Notes: generated by a model from the letters alone, not told the origin. A stretch of DNA of 64,000 nt from Rhizophagus irregularis (GCF_026210795.1 NC_089443.1:186001-250000); one strand, 5' to 3'; counted from the stretch's first letter, positions 1 through 10,787 are shown. A program made the numbers and translations.

Positions 1-204
1 TTCAAGTCTTTTCATAATATCTTGAAGAATTTCAGATGTATTGAAAGAATTCCATGTAGTAACGCCAAAACACGACTGAGATTCTTTCAAATAGGGAGAG
101 TCAATTTTTATGTTATTCCAGTCGGCATTTTCTGCTTCCTTCTCAAGTGCTTTGTCCAAATCCAAAACGATTCCTTGTCCTCTTGGAACGCATTTAAAAG
201 TAGT
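1..204 (-). pseudogene. Partial exon of an unassigned gene, cut by the left edge
   Basis: An open frame of 68 codons on the minus strand runs off the left edge. It begins just after a possible splice acceptor (ATTTAG, plus positions 205-210) and reads TTFKCVPRGQGIVLDLDKAL, followed by a segment rich in D, W and S (SPYLKESQSCFGVTTWNSF). The composition is that of real coding DNA, more GC-rich than the AT desert that follows. Upstream in the same frame (about 205-320) more coding-like sequence is broken by stops, so the gene is either spliced or decayed. The GQGIV-LDLD pattern resembles a multi-copy AM-fungal protein family I half remember, but I cannot name a function. Two other frames in the same place are shadows. 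Confidence 0.35.
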
Positions 205-411
205 CTAAATTTTCGCAACAAGATTTTTTTTTTCACGTCCATTTCTAGTTCTGAAAATCGCGGGGATAATTTCCAGATTCGATTACTTAGGTTCCACGAC
301 TTCCACAACGCATTTTCAAGATTTTACAAATGTAACCCCAAAATTTACCTTTTTAATAAGGAAAATTATTGCACAACTATAAAGCAAATTACTATATATA
401 GAATAATTTAA

Positions 412-1945
412 AAAAGAACAAATATTTGTACACTATTATATTTTTATTATTTTTTATGATAAAATCACAATGATAACCTTTTATTAATAATTAAACATTT
501 TATTTTATTTCTTTGAAAGAACAGAATTAATTGTTAAGCAATAAGCTGCAGAATTCTCATCAAATTTTACTGATATTTATATATTTTAACATTTTATTAA
601 AATTTAATAATTCTACAATTTTTCATTTTTTTTATTTTGATTTCTTAATTTCTATTCTACAATATTCTATAATATAAGTATATTATATCAGATTTTTATA
701 TTATCTGAAAGTAAACACCCTTGACCAATAATAATTTTGGCTAATACTACAATATATCAAATATATAAATTTACTTAAATATAAGTACCCCTATAATAAA
801 AAAAGGTTGCTTATATTCAGAACTTTTATGGTATCTTCGATTATAATGTAAAAAATAATTAATCATCTAAAATACATAGTGCAATATCGGAAAAATTCTT
901 GTTAATATAATAGGAATTGTATAACATATAAAATGCACATTACTTTTTTAATTCCTTATTTTATTTTTTAAATATGCAAATAAAGCTAATATACTTATAA
1001 TATATTACAGTATAATCTGATAAAAAATATTGAGAAAAAATTAATACTTATTAAAAAGAATCCATTTAAATCAATAATAAAGAAATTAAAAAAAATAAAG
1101 AGATTAAGAATTCAATTTTGCAAGTACTTACTTTAACTTATTAAGAGAAGATTTGATATAGTATTATTATACAAAAACTAAAAGTTTAAAAAAAATATAG
1201 GAATATTAAAGATAATGAATAATAGGTGTCTTTACAAAATTGAGAGGTTAATCTGATTTCACAAAAAACATAATTAAAATTAATTTCAATCTCAAGCTGA
1301 TCATGATTAAAATTTCATATTAAATTTCAATCTTACTTGTTTTCAATCTTATTTAACAAGCTGCTCCACTCTTCAAAATCATTTATAGTATAACAGGAAT
1401 CACAATACCCTGGGTATGATACAGATTTCAGAGGTTTTGACCTTATACCCTTCTACCATTGCATGAGTTTTTATTATTAGTAGATATGTATAAAACTTAT
1501 ATAATAATTGGATATTTATTATAAGTAATACTTAGGTATTTATTAAATTATTTTAAATAACTTTACAGAAACTTCAAAGATTAAAATTAGTTAAAGTTAA
1601 AGGTTAATTAGAATTAGAAGTTAACATAGGATTAGGATTAAGATAAAGAAAGTTAACTAAGTATATAATTCATTTATGCAATTATTTTCTTTTTTTAAAG
1701 ACTTAAAAATAAGTAGACCATAAATAAAAAAATATTATTTTTGTGAATTTTCCTGGTTTGGCCAGAATTATGAAAATTAATGAAATTATGTCAAGTTTTC
1801 AAATAATAATATTTTGATATTATTTAATATTAATTTAATATCTATTGAAATAAAATATTATCAATAAAATCATACGTGTAACATTAATAAAATACGGTTT
1901 CTAAATTTAGAACTTTCCCTATGTTGTTGTAATCTGGTGTGACAG
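412..1945. other. AT-rich intergenic DNA, no gene seen
   Basis: Long A/T tracts with stops in all frames. Positions 1575-1640 carry loose GGATTAGGATTAAG / GTTAAAGGTTAATTAG iterations, vaguely like decayed telomere-type DNA. A GGCCAGAATTATG motif at about 1757 recurs elsewhere in the window. Confidence 0.6.
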
Positions 1946-2005
1946 GCAAATGTATCGTTCTTATATATGTACGACATACTATCTTATCCTGACATATACG
2001 ATATC
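1946..2005. repeat. Partial copy of the 91-bp MITE found at 19743-19833
   Basis: The start GCAAATGTATCGTTCTTATA and the following GTACGACATACTATCTTA match the reverse complement of the right half of the element at 19743-19833. The distal end has diverged and no target duplication is visible. It lies about 130-190 bp upstream of the CRN-NYN start codon. Confidence 0.6.
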
Positions 2006-2131
2006 TGTGTTGCGTAACTGATCAACTGATGAGTCAAATCATATATATATCTCAAATTTCTCATTTTGCAAAAAAAAAATTTTTCTTTCCTATTAACGTA
2101 CAAAAAATTTTTTTTCCTATTAACGTACAAA

Positions 2132-3534
2132 ATGTCTGTCAGACTTTGGTGTCTTGTTCGTGGAAGTAGAAGTGAAAATGTTTTCTACGTTACTATTGAT
2201 AAGGGCAACTTTATTATCGACCTCAAAGATGCTATCAAGGGGAAGATACGAAATGAATTTTCTAACGTTGATGCCAATAGACTCATTTTATGGTGAGTCA
2301 ACATCGATCAGACACAAATTATGTCCGCTCATATTGATGATATGTTAAACGACAAAAATAAATTAGTAATTCCAGGATTAACAATTGAAGAAGCCTTTGG
2401 AAACATCAAAGGAGTTAACGTTAGAGTTATCGTAGAAGCAAGTGAGTCACAACAAATTTAGTATAACTTTTCGTCTTCTGTCATATTCGCCAATAATACT
2501 GAATACTTACTTGTTCTTGTGCTTTTCTTTCCTGCTTCTTATCCGCCCAAAAATGTATTCACGTTATCATAGGTCAAGGTAAGTGAATCATAATAATTTG
2601 GTCAACGCGAGTGGACGTGTAGCCTTTTTGATAGTCATTGTTTCGCAGGACTTATAATGGCTAATATGTGAATATCTTTCCTTGTAGTTTTTTCAAGAGA
2701 GCCCACCGGACTAGTACATATTTTTGTTGATAATTCTAACATCGAAATCGAGGGAAAGAAATTAATTAGCGCCCTTGAAAGTGTTTATGAGAATCAACTA
2801 TATATAGATTATGGTCGGCTTCTGAAAATGCTTCTGAACGGACGACAAATAGGTGATGACCCAGTTATTGTTGGCTCGCGTCCACTGCCGAACGATTCGA
2901 TATGGAGAAAAATCGAAGATTTTGGATATCGAGTTTCAGTCTTTGATAAGAACTATGCATTTCAAGAGAAAGAAGTAGATAATGAGCTAGGGTTATCTAT
3001 TAGTGACGCAATTCAAGAATATAAAAGACCCGGCATAATTGTGCTTGTTGCTGGAGATGGAGATTATCGACCTGCATTAACAAGAGCTCTGTTGAGAGAC
3101 TGGATCGTAGAGATTTGGTTCTGGGATCATGGTAAGCGCTAAACTCCCTAAAATATACAACTATAGATTATTAAAATTTATGTGCTTAAAATAATCTACC
3201 CTTTAGCAATGTCTCAACGTCTTAAATGGACAAATGTGCTTTATCGCTCTGATTTACAAACAAGAGTCATGTATTTGGATTCTTATTATACACATTTTAT
3301 ATATGCTTGCGAACACGAAAATACTTGAAGGAAAAAGTATCTTGAAATCAATGAAGACGCGGTTGGAACCTGGGTAATGAACAGATGATGGAATTTTATG
3401 CAAACTCAAACATGTTTTGTTAGTGAAATAAGCCCGATGGTCGTTCTTTTTACATGTACTTTGATAATCTCGAGCAATGGAAAGAAGCAAAGTGTTGGGT
3501 GAAGAAAATGTATCCTGGAGTTCTTGAACTCTAA
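2132..3534 (+). pseudogene. Crinkler-header plus NYN-domain nuclease, decayed (3 exons)
   Basis: Proposed exons are 2132-2441, 2688-3131 and 3207-3534, joined in phase by GTGAGT and GTAAGC donors and TTGTAG and CTTTAG acceptors. Exon 1 starts MSVRLWCLVRGSRSENVFYV and continues through DANRLILW to NIKGVNVRVIVEA, the layout of the ubiquitin-like N-terminal header of CRN effectors (LWCLV start, L-LW motif, closing hydrophobic VIVE). Exon 2 resembles an NYN/LabA-type PIN-fold ribonuclease: VHIFVDNSNIE supplies the first acidic residue, EKEVDNELGLSISDAI the middle motif, and IIVLVAGDGDYRPAL the GDGD motif. Breaks: an in-frame TGA at 2294-2296 directly after LILW where the family has K or R, a TGA at 3326-3328, further stops, and a frame change before the C-terminus (WVKKMYPGVLEL then TAA at 3532). 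The start ATG has a good context (ACAAAATGTCT). A duplicated TTTCCTATTAACGTACAAAA lies just upstream (2087-2130). CRN proteins are secreted or cytonuclear effectors in other lineages; whether this one was ever exported is unknown. Confidence 0.72.
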
Positions 3535-4316
3535 AAAGGTAAGTATTATCAATCGTTATTATTTTCGTAATGTGGCAAGTTTGAGTTATAATTTTAAGCT
3601 CTTAACGCGAATATCAAATGATTATGTATGCAACTATTAATATAAGCAATTTGTACTTTAAAACATTATTTATTCTGTACAATCGGTCTATTTATAGAAG
3701 TTCTTTCGAACCTCCCAAACTAATTTAGAGTCAAATGACTCTCAAAAGTATACCGGAAAAACTATATTGTCATCTGAAATAAGCTTTCCATTATTACTTT
3801 CATTCTTATAGTCTATTCATATAATCAGTTAAAATGTAGTTTTTAAGTTATTTTAAGAATATTGCTCCATATTAACAATTCTTTTTTCGAATGATTCTTC
3901 TGGAACTGAACACACACGTTATATAATCAATTCACACTAAATCTAATTTTACCTATAAAGATTATAACATATAGAAAAAGAATTTAATGGATTATATTAA
4001 TTCTTTACAAAGAAAAACTTCTAAGGATAATCTGGTTTGATTTTCGTAATATTTACTGTGCCTCATTACTGTGCAATTAGTGGACACGTGTGTCCAGAAT
4101 TTTCATTTTTGAGTAAATAATAAGAAAGTTTAGGCCTTTCTCCTTTTTAATTCATATATGACCGCTTATCGAATAAAATAAACTGAGACTGACTAAATCA
4201 AAAGAGATCGACAAACTGCGTATGATTCTGTTTTCACCCGAACGATCGAATAAAAATGAATATATATCGATTTTTTTTTGCATGCAAAATTTTTGCGCGC
4301 AAAATAACTGAGTATA
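3535..4316. other. Intergenic, nothing clear
   Basis: A GTAAGT donor at about 3540 follows the decayed CRN stop, so its 3' UTR may have been spliced. The remainder is AT-rich with one near-palindromic ACACGTGTGT at about 4084 and no supported gene. Confidence 0.5.
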
Positions 4317-4544
4317 ATGTTCCATCCGGATTATAATTACATTACAGATAAACTACCAGTAAGTATAAAAGATAGGACATATCAAAGGCTCCTAAATCAT
4401 TTGCGTAAACCTATTCCTCTAAACCAGATTTCAGAGAAAAATAAATGGATAGAGGATTATTTGCACCATATATTAGAGATTTACCAGAAATCATTAGACC
4501 AGAATCGTGTTCAATCCAATATGTTTGAGTGCACAAGTAGGTAG
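4317..4544 (+). CDS. Small hypothetical protein, 75 aa
   Basis: The frame starts MFHPDYNYITDKLPVSIKDR and is rich in L, N, K and Q, with a helical-looking middle (NKWIEDYLHHILEIYQKSLD). It ends at a TAG next to a GTAGGT that could be a splice donor, so this may be the first exon of a longer gene. I do not recognise the family. Base composition is slightly more GC-rich than the flanks, the main reason for keeping it. It could be a chance frame. Confidence 0.28.
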   Translation: MFHPDYNYITDKLPVSIKDRTYQRLLNHLRKPIPLNQISEKNKWIEDYLHHILEIYQKSLDQNRVQSNMFECTSR

Positions 4545-4944
4545 GTTTTATAAGTTGTAAAAATTTACGGAAGAAAATAGCACTTACCAATGGAATAGTA
4601 TTTTATTTGTAAGGGTTGCTTGTAGAAATGTAAATAGCGGAGTTATTTTGTTGACTATCCAGTCTCGTTCAATTTCATCAATAGACATAATATGTTTGGG
4701 AACATCAATTATTTTGTTGATGCTAATGATTAATTGATATTATTATTACAATACATGGATTAGAATGATTAGAATAAAATATCGCAAATACTAAAAAAAT
4801 AAATCCATTAACACCTTTTCAATGTATCGTATCATGGTGTCATCAAATTTATTTTTTACAGTATATAGACTCAAAATTTTTACCCTGATTTCCTTTATCG
4901 AGGACTGTAAAACAATAGAAAAAATAAGTATAATCATTTGACAA

Positions 4945-5457
4945 TTATTTCTCATAGGTAGCCATTTTACTAACTTCTAGAACATTCTCTAACCACTTTC
5001 TCCAATTTATATTCTTGTAAATATCTTTCTCCCTTAAATTTTTTGATTCAATCGAGTTTTCATCTTCAGGTTCTTCAATAGTAAATTTGACTTTTTTTAT
5101 AAATGAAATATAAGGATACAATTGTTTCATTTCTGGTTGAATTACCAGTTTATTGGATGTTGATGGATCACCATGCTTTACTTGCGTGGAATTTTCAACC
5201 TGTAAATCAAGGAGTCAATGAACGTATTGTATTAATTCATGTTAAATTTAATGATGAGATTTCTTGATCCTTAAATAATAACTGTTAATATACAGCAAGC
5301 AATATTTTTTACACACCTTGACTGAATTTGATGAATGTAATTCACCCTAAAAAAAAAGAAGTATAGCTTCAGTATCATATAAATTAGTAATTTAACCTTT
5401 TGAGGAAAGTACATAGCCTATTCCTCCTCCAGAATAAGCAGACCTCAAACTTTCCAT
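4945..5457 (-). pseudogene. Multi-exon gene remnant related to the 53-kb locus
   Basis: Three coding pieces are visible on the minus strand. The first (about 5394-5457) starts MESLRSAYSGGGIGYVLSS and shares the SA-SGGG-GYV signature with the decayed gene at 53.0-54.8 kb (SACSGGGTGYVPS). The second is a 30-nt piece at 5317-5346 (GELHSSNSVK) flanked by a T-rich TTTTAG acceptor and a GTGTGT donor. The last exon, 4945-5199, follows a TTTACAG acceptor and encodes 84 residues ending WRKWLENVLEVSKMATYEK. The first donor (GTTAAA) is poor and its phase does not join cleanly with the 30-nt exon, so I treat the locus as decayed. It is an unassigned AM-fungal multi-copy family. Confidence 0.42.
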
Positions 5458-5470
5458 AATAATATTCATT

Positions 5471-5656
5471 GACAGTACAGTTACCATATACATACGCTTA
5501 CGTAGAATCAGTAGTTACCATACATATACGTTCACATAGAATCAGTACAGTTACCATACACGCTTGCATAGAATCAATACAGTTACCATACATGTACACT
5601 CACGTAGAATTAGTACAGTTACCATATATGTATACTCACGTAGAATCAGTATAGTG
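5471..5656. repeat. Minisatellite, about 5 copies of a 36-37 bp unit
   Basis: Units read AGTTACCATACATGTACACT followed by CACGTAGAATCAGTAC, with length variation (one shortened copy at about 5551-5575). Frames on both strands across it are products of the repeat. Confidence 0.85.
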
Positions 5657-5765
5657 GTTAATGAAGCACATATCTCAAGGTTACCCTTAACGTAATTAAT
5701 GATTATTGCATTTAATCCACCTTTGTCATTGTAGTAATATTTTAAACATTCAAGATCTTGAACAT

Positions 5766-6214
5766 TGTGACACACCGCCCATAGGATATTAAAATAAAAT
5801 ATCGTATGTTGCCACCGACGTGTTGAGTTCGAATAATATCTATGCTTGGTTTAAAATAAAATTTAGTTATAAAACATTAATAAACCATTAATTAAAAATA
5901 ATTAATGTGGCACTTTTTACTCATAAGAAAAAGGCAAAAAGAATGTGTTAGTTTTTATTAAGGGCGAACTAAAAATTTTATTTTTCCAAAAATTGAACTG
6001 CAGAATTTCCTATCGAAATCCACTTGTATTTATACATTTTTAAGAAAAATATTTCTAATATTTCTAATATTTCTAATAAAATTTGAAGATCTATTATCAT
6101 ATGACTATCTCGTTACACTAAACTAAACTATAAATATAATTTTATTGGCTAATTATTTACCCATCGGCTAATTATTTATCCTTATTCTATTTTATTATAT
6201 TTTCGGTTATTACA
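5766..6214 (-). repeat. 3' LTR of the gypsy-like element
   Basis: 449 bp, nearly identical to 8038-8486. Differences seen: CACACC/CACGCC near the edge, CCACCGACG/CCATCGACG, CTTTTTAC/CTTTTCAC, CTGCAGAA/CTGCGGAA and TATCGAAA/TATCAAAA. It contains a TTTCTAATA triplet array. Confidence 0.92.
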
Positions 6215-6278
6215 TTTATCCTCCTCTTGAAAAATTTATGTCCCATAAATTAAGAATCGAATTCGGGTCTCAAACATA

Positions 6279-6869
6279 TTATATTATTATATATGGTTCA
6301 AATACTTCTCTATCAAAATATTCTTTTAGTAATTCTCCATTTACTGGTCTTCTTAAAATTCTTCCATTTAATTCTTTAATTTTGTACGATCCATTTATTA
6401 TTACTTCATGTATATAATATGGTCCCTTCCATTTTTCTTCTAGTTTTCCTGTATGTGTTTTATATTTCGCCGCGTCAAAGTATAATACTTTATCTCCTAT
6501 TTGAAAGTTTTGTTTTCGTTTTCCAATTTTGTCATGATATTTCTTTTGTTGTTCTTGTGCTTTTTCAATATTCTTCTTCGCTTCATATCTTTTTATTGGT
6601 AATTCTTCTATTATATGTTCTATTCTTTTAATCATTGTAATTCCTTTAACTTCTTCATCATTTGGTAATATTACTCTTCTTCCATAAGTCAAATAAAATG
6701 GTGTCATTTTACTTGATTTCTGTATTTTACTTCTATATGCAAACAATATTGGTGCTATTCTTTGATCCCAATTTTTATCTTCATATTCTTTAACTAAATC
6801 TTTTAATTCTTTTTCTTGTAATTTCTCTAAATCTTTATATTTTATTTCGTCTGTCCAACCTTTGTGCAT
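6279..6869 (-). pseudogene. Integrase C-terminal region, gypsy-type
   Basis: The 196-residue frame carries the post-catalytic part of a retroviral-type integrase: WDQRIAPILFAYRSK and MTPFYLTYGRRVILP are the FAYR and PF-L-YGR motifs of Ty3/gypsy integrases, followed by a coiled KYHDK region and the GPY/F-type domain (FQIGDKVLYF, KWKGPYYIHEV). The HHCC zinc finger and DDE catalytic core upstream are absent, so it cannot integrate DNA by itself. The open frame extends slightly upstream of the listed ATG and overlaps the protease frame end by a few bases, which marks the deletion junction near 6890-6905. It stops shortly before the polypurine tract and 3' LTR. Confidence 0.85.
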
Positions 6870-6901
6870 CTTTAATGTCTCTCCATCATTATGGCCAAGA
6901 C

Positions 6902-7423
6902 CTAATAGTTTTCCTCTATAATATGTCCTTTTTCTTCATTATTTATTAAATATATTTCTCGTTCACTTGTTTCTTCATATTCATTTTCACTATCTTCATC
7001 TTCACTATCATCACTATCATTATCATCATAAATATTTTCGTCATTATTTTCATATTTTATTGGTATTTCAATGTCTTTTCCATCTTCTCTTAATATTAAT
7101 ATCTTTTCATTATAATCTATTACTCCTTTCTTTTCTCTTAACACATCATTTCCCAATATTAATTCTTTTTCCACTGATTCAATTACGTCCATAATTATTT
7201 TCATTTCTATATTTTCATTTATTTCTATTGTTATTTCTATTTTTCCTTTTGATGCAACTCTTGTTCCATTAGCCATTATAAATCTAATATCACTCTTTTC
7301 TATTATTGGAATATTTAATTCTTTTCTTAATTTATCTGATATTAAACTGACTGATGCTCCTGAATCTATTATTATTGATACTAATTTTCCTTTTTCATTT
7401 AGTAACCTATACCGGGCTTGCCT
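6902..7423 (-). pseudogene. Retropepsin-like aspartic protease segment
   Basis: Open frame on the minus strand from a stop at 7424-7426. It contains VSIIIDSGASVSLIS (active-site DSGAS at 7352-7366), a flap-like region IRFIMANGTRVASKGKI, and the second hydrophobic-G motif KELILGNDVLRE. The end is an acidic low-complexity run of N, D and E. These are retropepsin features of gypsy Pol proteins, and the active-site Asp is intact. There is no ATG before the protease; upstream gag sequence is lost, so this is a truncated polyprotein piece. An ATG at 7276 gives only the C-terminal 124 residues. Confidence 0.82.
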
Positions 7424-7760
7424 TTACCTTCTTCATAGAAGTATAGTAGTTTACGGGTTTGTCACTAATAACTTTTCTTTTCTTATAATACTTTTCAAAT
7501 TTTTCAATCATTTATTAACTTTTTATTATTCACAAAATTCATTCTCATTATAAATTTTTATTTTCATTCAATTTTTAAATCTTTTCATTATTATCTTGAA
7601 TATTTCATTCATCCTTTCGATATATACTTTTTCAATATATCATATATTTTCATTTCTCATATATTCCGTAATATTCCTTTTTCATAATATTACTTTTACT
7701 ATATCTTTTTCATATATAGTAACATTTTTCTCATATTTCAGATAAGTCTTCCTTATCTTA

Positions 7761-7920
7761 TCATTTCTTTGATGATTTCACATATCATCCTTCCTTTCTT
7801 ATATTTCTTTGATGATTTCTCATATCATCCTTCATTTCTTATATTTCTTTGATGATTTCTCATATCATCCTTCCTTTCTTATATTTCTTTGATGATTTCT
7901 CATATCATCCTTCCTTTCTT
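7761..7920. repeat. Four perfect-period 40-bp tandem repeats inside the LTR element
   Basis: Units start at 7761, 7801, 7841 and 7881 (core TTTCTTTGATGATTTCTCAT). The period is not a multiple of three and stops occur, so it is not coding. It replaces the region where gag would be expected. Confidence 0.9.
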
Positions 7921-8037
7921 ATTAATTTCACAAATTTTCTTTCATTTCATTTTTTTTTTTTAATTTTCTTTTATTTCTCATTTAGATTTTGTATGAAGAC
8001 AACAATCTTTTACTTTCTCGCGAGCATGCACCAAAAA

Positions 8038-8486
8038 TGTGACACGCCGCCCATAGGATATTAAAATAAAATATCGTATGTTGCCATCGACGTGTTGAGT
8101 TCGAATAATATCTATGCTTGGTTTAAAATAAAATTTAGTTATAAAACATTAATAAACCATTAATTAAAAATAATTAATGTGGCACTTTTCACTCATAAGA
8201 AAAAGGCAAAAAGAATGTGTTAGTTTTTATTAAGGGCGAACTAAAAATTTTATTTTTCCAAAAATTGAACTGCGGAATTTCCTATCAAAATCCACTTGTA
8301 TTTATACATTTTTAAGAAAAATATTTCTAATATTTCTAATATTTCTAATAAAATTTGAAGATCTATTATCATATGACTATCTCGTTACACTAAACTAAAC
8401 TATAAATATAATTTTATTGGCTAATTATTTACCCATCGGCTAATTATTTATCCTTATTCTATTTTATTATATTTTCGGTTATTACA
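8038..8486 (-). repeat. 5' LTR of the gypsy-like element
   Basis: 449 bp, directly repeated with 5766-6214; TG...CA ends on the minus strand (TGTAAT...GTCACA). The primer-binding site candidate lies just left of it at about 8018-8035. Confidence 0.92.
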
Positions 8487-8586
8487 ACATATCATGAAAG
8501 TTCGCACTCTTTTTTGAGATGGTAACCCTTGGTTTTTCAATAATTTAAATATCCATCTAGACTTGGTTTGTTATGCTTAGTGATAC

Positions 8587-8720
8587 CTAAAGATGTTAGC
8601 CGTAATTCAAAAAAGTGTTGTAATACAAAATTTTTTTATATGCCGTAATTAATTAAGGCTATAAATCTTATAGCTGTAATTTAAAATTTTTTAAAAAATA
8701 ATTAAGGCTAACATCTTTAG
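8587..8720. mobile_element. Short palindromic MITE, 134 bp
   Basis: A perfect 15-bp inverted terminal repeat CTAAAGATGTTAGCC (8587-8601) pairs with 8706-8720, and the inner sequence is also self-complementary (repeated GCCGTAATT / AATTAAGGC). No clean target duplication. Confidence 0.6.
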
Positions 8721-9193
8721 TAATACCTTTCCAATATTCTTCAAAATATGGAAGTTAATAACGACATATTGCATTAATGTAGATTTACAATGTATACTTA
8801 TTACCATAATCATTTAAGTTTTCTTGTTAATCCTCATTTTATTTAGTGAGAGAGAATTCCCAAACCAAAAATAAATTATAAACTTTTTATCAGACATATC
8901 GGATACATTTTACTAGGCGAAGTAAGTCTGAGTCTAAATATTAAGATAACGTGTTTATACGAATTTTCACATTTAGACAATTATAAGTCATGTGAAATCA
9001 TGAAATTTGATAATCTTTTTTTTTGCTTAACCAAATCAGAATTATGGTAATTTTGGCTACAATTTTTCATCTGGGCCATCACATAGAAAAATGTGATAAT
9101 TGATGATCACATACGCATATCAATTTGTCATACTGATTTTGAGCTGATCACTTTTGCAACAAACTTTTATTAAATTATTAGAAAATACCAGAA
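8721..9193. other. Intergenic, no gene
   Basis: AT-rich. CAGAATTATGGTAATTTTGGC at about 9027 resembles a stretch near 60240, so a fragment of a dispersed repeat is likely. Confidence 0.4.
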
Positions 9194-9199
9194 ATGCTA

Positions 9200-9580
9200 G
9201 AGAAGTATGTAAGTGAAATATATGATGCTATCAAAAAGGGAGGGAGTATGCAGATTCTAGACCATTTAATGTGGGTTTCAGCATCAAGTTTTCTTTGCTC
9301 TCTCAGACTTTTTACAAATTTCTATACTAATTGTTTTTTTCCTATCACTATTTCTAACCACAAGATTCCATTTTCTACAAATACGAAATAAATTATATTT
9401 ACAAAATCCAGCCACTTCTATACAAACAGATTATATAGAAGTTTTTGATTTTAGCTAAGTTCCACAAGAGAAGGTTTCCAAAATTAAATAATTTCGAATC
9501 TACAGCATAAATTGGAGATTAGCAACTGATGTAAAAAAAGTAATGTAATGTTACCGATTCACACTCACCATTACACAGAA
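9200..9580. repeat. Dispersed repeat, copy A (other copy 33845-34205)
   Basis: Shares with 33845-34205 the blocks AAGTGAAATATATGATGCTA, TTTCTA...CTAAT...TTTTTAT, a CACAAGATTC-like block, and AGCATAAAT-GG-GATTAGC followed by a GATTCACTCTTACCA-like end, all in the same order. No coding capacity or termini identified; a decayed transposable element or the 3' part of a lost gene is likely. Confidence 0.65.
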
Positions 9581-10055
9581 TCCCATTTACTTCTAATAAT
9601 AGAGGTCACCGTAAAATTTTTAAGATTTATATGTAAATTTACCTTATTCCAAATTTTCCTTCTACTAAGTAATTTTACCATCTTTCCAGTTACATTTTTA
9701 AATCACATATATTTTTACCTTACAAGTTCAGTAACATTTATAATTATAGATTATATAAAACATAATTTATTTTATACATTTAGTACTTTTTATTTCTTTT
9801 AAAATTGGCCTAATTTTTAGATATAATTATTTTAAAAAAATGTAAAAAAGTTTAAGTTCAAAATTGATCAATAGTTACAGATATATATATTATTTTTTGA
9901 CAAAAAAAAAAATAAAAAAAAATAACTAATTTATTCCACCTACCACCCCCAACCACCCATTCTTTCCGTTCTTTACTTTATTTTATAATTTTTTATATTA
10001 CACAGATATCCATAAAAAATTCTTTTTTACATATTTATTTTTTTAATTTTACGTG
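9581..10055. other. AT-rich intergenic DNA
   Basis: No gene seen. One pyrimidine-rich patch at 9938-9975 (CCACCTACCACCCCCAACCA). Confidence 0.4.
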
Positions 10056-10308
10056 TTTATATAATAAACTTGTACGTGTCTGCATTTATGTAATAAAATT
10101 TTACGTGTCTGTGTAATGAACTTATGCTAAAAATAATATAATAAATTTTACATGTCTGTGTAATAATGAATTTTACGTGTCTGTGATGTAATAAAATTTT
10201 ACGTGTCTGTGTAATAAATTTTACATGTCTGTGTAATAAACTTGTACTAAAAATAGTATAATAAATTTTATATATCCATGTAATAAACTTTGTGCTAAAA
10301 ATAGTATA
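10056..10308. repeat. Degenerate minisatellite interrupted by a MITE
   Basis: Repeats of TTTTACGTGTCTGTGTAATA with interspersed CTAAAAATAGTATAATAAAT. The array ends at the MITE at 10311, and the flank beyond 10789 (CTAATAAATTTTATG) resumes array-like sequence. The minus-strand frame here only reflects the repeat. Confidence 0.8.
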
Positions 10309-10310
10309 TA

Positions 10311-10787
10311 CAGTCGCACCTCCATAAGTGCACGCACCTGGGGCCCGGCTATGCACATGCAGTTAGGGAGGGTGTGCACTTAAAGAACAGCCAATAGAAA
10401 AATCAATATTAGTAGTTTGAGGGAATATTTGTTTAATTCACTTTTATTTTATATTTTCATTTTAATGAGAGAATTGCACATACAAAATGATCTGTGGTGT
10501 AAAATAATTTAATAAAATTAAAAGATTGATAAATATTTTTTATTAAATTGTCAAATTTATCTATTTTAAAGAACCAAACAGCTATCGATGATTGGTCAAT
10601 ATTATATAGTTATCACGTGAATGCATTTATGGAGAGTGTTCTGTTATACCCGGAATTCAGAATTACATGCACGTGTAGAACATAGAGAGTGTGCACTTAG
10701 CTCTAAGTCCTAACTTGGGACCAAGCCATGGCGTGCATATAGGGAGGGAATGCACTTATAGAGGGTGCACTTATGGAGGTGCGACTG
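10311..10787. mobile_element. pogo/mariner-like MITE, 477 bp, TA duplication
   Basis: Perfect 23-bp inverted termini beginning CAGTCGCACCTCCATAAGTG (10311-10333 and 10765-10787), flanked by TA on both sides (10309-10310 and 10788-10789). The CAGT start and TA target fit the Tc1/mariner-pogo class. There is an inner partial repeat of AGGGAGGG-TGCACTTA and no transposase, so it would need a donor in trans. Confidence 0.9.

Larger units (their letters stand above)
5766..8486 (-). mobile_element. Ty3/gypsy-like LTR retrotransposon with internal deletion
   Basis: Two directly repeated 449-bp LTRs (5766-6214 and 8038-8486) with TG...CA ends bound a 1.8-kb interior, and ACAT flanks both sides (5762-5765 and 8487-8490) as a 4-bp target duplication. 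Coding direction is minus. The interior retains an aspartic protease segment and the integrase C-terminal region. Gag, reverse transcriptase, RNase H and the integrase catalytic core are missing, so the element is non-autonomous. A purine-rich tract on the minus strand (AAGAGGAGGATAAA, 6215-6228) abuts the 3' LTR as polypurine tract. A TGG-starting primer-binding candidate (TGGTGCATGC) lies 3 nt inside the 5' LTR. The LTRs differ at only about five sites by eye, so insertion or conversion was recent. Confidence 0.9.

Noticed and set aside
22..411. 129-codon plus-strand frame at the left edge
   Set aside because: It lies opposite a better coding-like minus-strand frame and consists of F/I/N/S-rich chance codons.
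2294..2343. Intron starting at GTGAGT 2293 to remove the TGA
   Set aside because: The sequence after the TGA continues in frame and fits the CRN header, so a nonsense codon explains it better than an intron; only RNA data could overturn this.
5469..5775. Frames on both strands over 5469-5775
   Set aside because: They follow the 36-37 bp minisatellite period and have no family features.
6419..7194. Plus-strand frames within the LTR element
   Set aside because: Opposite-strand shadows of the protease and integrase segments (F/L/H/Y-rich).
10057..10356. 99-codon minus-strand frame
   Set aside because: It is a translation of the minisatellite and MITE end; the repeating YYIIFSTSLLHRHVKF pattern mirrors the DNA repeat.
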